From Ga0074130 sp035492055 (lineage in GTDB: Bacteria; Pseudomonadota; Gammaproteobacteria; Burkholderiales; Rhodocyclaceae), in contig DATJJR010000008.1 in NCBI GenBank assembly GCA_035492055.1, positions 21,922-85,921 of the forward strand: DNA of 64,000 nucleotides, given 5' to 3'. The position numbers and the translations under genes were made by a program. Positions 61,349 through 64,000 of the stretch are shown here, piece by piece; position 1 is the first letter of the stretch; each line of letters begins with the position of its first letter. Below the pieces are notes generated by a model, which saw nothing but the letters and a program-made list of their open reading frames with translations, did no database searches and was not told where the DNA came from.

Positions 61349-61849
61349 ATGTCCACCGTAACTCTTGGCGGCAACGCCGTTAATGTCGCCGGCGACCTGC
61401 CCAAGGTCGGCAGCACCGCCCCGGATTTCAAGCTCGTTGCAGGCAGCCTGAAAGACAAGACCCTGGCCGACTTCGCCGGCAAGCGCAAGGTTCTGAACAT
61501 CGTCCCGAGCCTTGATACCCCGACCTGCGCCGTCTCCACGCGTAAATTCAACGAAGCCGCCGCTTCGCTGAACAATACGCAAGTGCTGGTGATCTCGGCC
61601 GATCTGCCGTTTGCCCAAGGCCGCTTCTGCACCACCGAAGGCATCAAGAACGTGTTCGCGCTGTCGACCTTCCGTGATCCGAGCTTCAAGAAGACCTATG
61701 GCGTCGACATCGTTGACGGCCCGCTCGCTGGCGTAACTGCCCGTGCCGTGGTCGTGCTCGACGAAGACAACAAGGTGCTGCACGCCCAGCTCGTTTCCGA
61801 AATCAAGGACGAGCCGGATTACGACGCCGCCCTGGCCGTATTGAAGTAA
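61349..61849 (+). CDS. tpx: Thiol peroxidase
   Basis: 166 residues, atypical 2-Cys peroxiredoxin. The peroxidatic Cys60 lies in SLDTPTCAVSTR and the resolving Cys94 in GRFC. It reduces hydroperoxides using thioredoxin. A strong AAGGAG precedes the ATG, and codon use is strongly biased, suggesting high expression. Confidence 0.97.
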   Translation: MSTVTLGGNAVNVAGDLPKVGSTAPDFKLVAGSLKDKTLADFAGKRKVLNIVPSLDTPTCAVSTRKFNEAAASLNNTQVLVISADLPFAQGRFCTTEGIKNVFALSTFRDPSFKKTYGVDIVDGPLAGVTARAVVVLDEDNKVLHAQLVSEIKDEPDYDAALAVLK

Positions 61850-61866
61850 TCACACTGTTGTATCTG

Positions 61867-61895
61867 GCCGCGCTGCTGATGTAGCGCGGCTTTTT
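61867..61895 (+). terminator. Terminator of tpx
   Basis: GCCGCGCT (61867-61874) pairs with AGCGCGGC (61883-61890), followed by TTTTT. Confidence 0.9.
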
Positions 61896-61921
61896 GTTAT
61901 CCAGCCTCGCGAGTTCGCCCG

Positions 61922-62857
61922 ATGAAAAACCTGATCTGCGGTTCGATCGCCTACGACAACATCATGGTCTTCCAGGACCATTTCAAGAACCATTTACTCC
62001 CGGATCAGCTGCACATTCTCAACGTGTGTTTCTACGTGCCCGAGATGCGTCGCGAATTTGGCGGCTGCGCCGGCAATATCGCCTACAACCTGAAGCTGCT
62101 CGGTGGCGAGCCCGTCATCATGGCGACCGTCGGCGACGACGCGGCGCCGTACCTGGCCCGCCTCAAGCAACTGGGCATGGATACCGCGCATGTGCGCGTC
62201 ATTCCCGGCACCTTCACGCCGCAGGCTTTCATCACGACCGATCTCGCCGATAATCAAATCACGGCATTTCATCCTGGCGCAATGCTGGAGGCACATCAAA
62301 ATCATGTGACAGATGCCAATGGCATTGTGCTTGGCATTGTCGCCCCTGACGGGCGTGACGCCATGCTCCAGCACGCACGCGATTTTCAGGCTGCCGGCAC
62401 GCCCTTTATCTTCGATCCGGGCCAAGGCTTGCCGATGTTCAATGGCGAAGAACTCCTCGATTTCATCAAACGCGCCGACTACTGCACGGTCAACGACTAC
62501 GAAGCCAAACTGCTGTGCGAGCGCACCGGCTTGACGCTGGAACAACTGGCCGCCGAAGTCCGTGCACTCATCGTCACACGCGGCGGTGACGGCTCCGACA
62601 TCCATGTCGATGGCAAAATCATTCACATCGCCAGCGTCAAACCGGATGCACTCCTTGATCCAACCGGTTGCGGCGACGCCTATCGTGCCGGTCTCCTCTA
62701 CGGCATCAGCCATGGCTGGGCGTGGCAAAAAACCGGCCAACTCGCTTCACTGATGGGTTCACTCAAGATTGCGCATCGCGGAGGGCAGAACCACCAGCCG
62801 TCCCGCGACGAAATCGCACAGCGTTATCACGCGGCATTCGGTACCGAGCTCTGGTGA
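61922..62857 (+). CDS. PfkB-family carbohydrate/nucleoside kinase (adenosine-kinase-like)
   Basis: 311 residues. CGSIAYDNIMVF at the start and FGGCAGNIAYNLKLLG are ribokinase-family substrate motifs. DPTGCGDAYRAGLLYGI is the C-terminal PfkB signature with the catalytic aspartate. Family members with this start are usually annotated as adenosine kinases; the substrate is unproven. Confidence 0.88.
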   Translation: MKNLICGSIAYDNIMVFQDHFKNHLLPDQLHILNVCFYVPEMRREFGGCAGNIAYNLKLLGGEPVIMATVGDDAAPYLARLKQLGMDTAHVRVIPGTFTPQAFITTDLADNQITAFHPGAMLEAHQNHVTDANGIVLGIVAPDGRDAMLQHARDFQAAGTPFIFDPGQGLPMFNGEELLDFIKRADYCTVNDYEAKLLCERTGLTLEQLAAEVRALIVTRGGDGSDIHVDGKIIHIASVKPDALLDPTGCGDAYRAGLLYGISHGWAWQKTGQLASLMGSLKIAHRGGQNHQPSRDEIAQRYHAAFGTELW

Positions 62858-62894
62858 ATCCAGACACGTTGACGGAAATGTTTCTGTAACCTGG

Positions 62895-63695
62895 ATGCCA
62901 CACACTAAGCACATGTGGCATCCACGCACCCTCTTCCGCCTGCTACGCGTTGCCCTGCATTTGTTGCAGGGCAGTCTGACCGTCGCCTTCTTCTATCCCT
63001 GGTTGAACGAATCGCAACGACTGTGGCTGAAGAAGCGCTGGTCGCGCCAGTTGCTCGCCATCCTCGGCGTGCGCTTGCGTTATCGCGGTCAACTGCAGGC
63101 TGATGCGACTTTGCCAAATGGACTTATCGTCGCCAATCACATTTCCTTTCTCGACATCTTTGTCGTCAACGCCATCGTGCCAACGGCGTTTGTTTCCAAG
63201 GATGATGTAAAGAGTTGGCCGCTGATCGGCTGGCTCTCGGCCAACACCGATACGCTGTTTCTTGAACGCGGCAGCCGCAACGCAGCGCAACGTGCCCGAG
63301 AAAATCTCGCGGAACATCTGAAGCGCGGCAAGCGCGTCGCTTTATTTCCGGAAGGCACGACGACGCTTGGCGACACGGTGCTGCCATTTCACAGTGCGCT
63401 GCTGCAATCGGCCATCGACACGGGTGCCACGGTCACGCCTGTCGTGCTGAGCTATCGCGCAGTCGATGGCAGCCGATCGAGCGCGCCAGCGTATGTCGAC
63501 GACGTCACTTTATTGCAATGCTTGCGCTCAATCGCCGATGCAAAAACGCTCTATGCAGAAGTCACGGCACATGCTCCGCTAACGTCTGCGGATACGGATC
63601 GGCGGGCGCTTTCCGCGCATGTGCACCGTGTCATCCAGCACACATTGATCGAGACGGAAGTCAGTCGCCCCACTGCGTCGGTGGCTGCCGGCTAG
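62895..63695 (+). CDS. plsC: 1-acyl-sn-glycerol-3-phosphate acyltransferase
   Basis: 266 residues from the ATG at 62895; a second ATG at 62913 is equally plausible, and a longer frame would run inside the kinase gene. One N-terminal helix, then NHISFLD (the HxxxxD catalytic motif) and FPEGTTTLG (glycerol-phosphate site). It makes phosphatidic acid. Its 3' end overlaps the convergent apaH gene by 35 bases. Confidence 0.9.
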   Translation: MPHTKHMWHPRTLFRLLRVALHLLQGSLTVAFFYPWLNESQRLWLKKRWSRQLLAILGVRLRYRGQLQADATLPNGLIVANHISFLDIFVVNAIVPTAFVSKDDVKSWPLIGWLSANTDTLFLERGSRNAAQRARENLAEHLKRGKRVALFPEGTTTLGDTVLPFHSALLQSAIDTGATVTPVVLSYRAVDGSRSSAPAYVDDVTLLQCLRSIADAKTLYAEVTAHAPLTSADTDRRALSAHVHRVIQHTLIETEVSRPTASVAAG

Positions 63696-64000
63696 GCACC
63701 TGAAACACGGCCCGATCCTCAAGCCGCACCGCAGTGAGCGGGCCGCCCCAGAGACAGCCGCTATCGAGTGCCAGCAACTTATCTTCCATGCGCAGCCCCA
63801 ACGCTGACCAGTGCCCGCATACCAGCGTATGCGTACGACTCGCACGATCCGGCACACTAAACCACGGCATGTAACCTGCCGGCGGATCATCCGGCTTGCC
63901 CTTGGCATGAAACTCCATCGTTCCATCCGCCGTGCAGAAACGCATGCGCGTCATGGCATTGATGATCACACGCAAGCGATCCCAGCCCTCAAGATCATCG
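63661..64000 (-). CDS. apaH: Bis(5'-nucleosyl)-tetraphosphatase ApaH, C-terminal part (partial)
   Basis: The frame runs off the right edge; 112 residues are visible. DLEGWDRLRVIINAMTRMRF, DGTMEFHAKG and LVCGHWSALGLRMED with LALDSGCLWGG match the end of symmetrical Ap4A hydrolase. The TTG-initiated form beginning at 63975 is not the true start, since the family sequence continues upstream. ApaH breaks down Ap4A. Confidence 0.93.
   Translation of the reverse strand, partial: DDLEGWDRLRVIINAMTRMRFCTADGTMEFHAKGKPDDPPAGYMPWFSVPDRASRTHTLVCGHWSALGLRMEDKLLALDSGCLWGGPLTAVRLEDRAVFQVPSRQPPTQWGD

Noticed and set aside
1..64000. Insertion sequences, prophage, CRISPR or rRNA genes
   Set aside because: No transposase, integrase, phage structural gene, regular repeat array or rRNA signature was found in reading the window.

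Overview
The window looks like a chromosomal stretch from a betaproteobacterium of the order Burkholderiales, most likely family Oxalobacteraceae. Three things point there. The gene orders are typical: mutM / TPR-lolB-ispE-tRNA-Gln-prs-rplY-pth, the coxBA-ctaG-coxC-SURF1 block, and aroQ-accB-accC-prmA-DUF3426-tpx. Burkholderiales-specific small cox proteins are present (DUF2970, DUF2909, a tiny cox assembly protein). There is also a formyl-CoA transferase very like that of Oxalobacter formigenes. I see no insertion sequence, prophage, CRISPR array or rRNA operon, and only one tRNA.

Layout. 1-13.6 kb is metabolic and accessory: the tail of rfaE2, an orphan TAXI-type TRAP receptor, frc behind a long structured leader, then a seven-gene minus-strand set: class V aminotransferase, tctC-tctB-tctA, a hydratase, an FAD/Fe-S dehydrogenase and a DSD1-type hydroxyaspartate/threonine aldolase. 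The set faces a divergent GntR regulator, and two matching palindromes lie in and beside the shared control region. 13.6-18.5 kb holds ssb, an MFS pump and uvrA. 18.5-27.7 kb is a same-strand sensory cluster: TonB-dependent receptor, periplasmic binding protein, membrane diguanylate cyclase, hybrid histidine kinase, receiver protein. 27.8-35.7 kb is housekeeping (pth, rplY, prs, tRNA-Gln, ispE, lolB, TPR protein, mutM, ferredoxin, coaD, rsmD). 35.8-45 kb has an M16 peptidase pair, ftsY-ftsE-ftsX, a split chromate transporter, two unusual low-complexity proteins, and rpoH behind a perfect CIRCE element. 45-54.1 kb is the aa3/caa3 cytochrome oxidase region, with sco, ctaB and a lone heme-copper-oxidase-like protein, but without ctaA. 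54.3-64 kb is mostly core genes (mpl, tlpA-like, aroQ, accBC, prmA, tpx, a PfkB kinase, plsC, and the 3' end of apaH).

How the genes fit together. frc and the aminotransferase/aldolase/dehydrogenase set all touch C2 chemistry (oxalyl-CoA, glyoxylate, glycine), which suits an oxalate- or glyoxylate-using organism. The exact substrate of the minus-strand set is not settled by sequence. Two of its enzymes resemble BhcA and BhcC of the beta-hydroxyaspartate cycle, but the other two cycle enzymes are not nearby. The cox region encodes the oxidase subunits plus copper and heme delivery factors. The ftsYEX-rpoH order known from other proteobacteria is kept but interrupted by four accessory genes.

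The observations I rate highest are the incomplete hydroxyaspartate-type gene set with its paired operators, the frc leader RNA, the lone heme-copper-oxidase homologue, the His6/three-repeat protein with a possible sigma-54 promoter, and a LolB whose lipobox cysteine is replaced by leucine.
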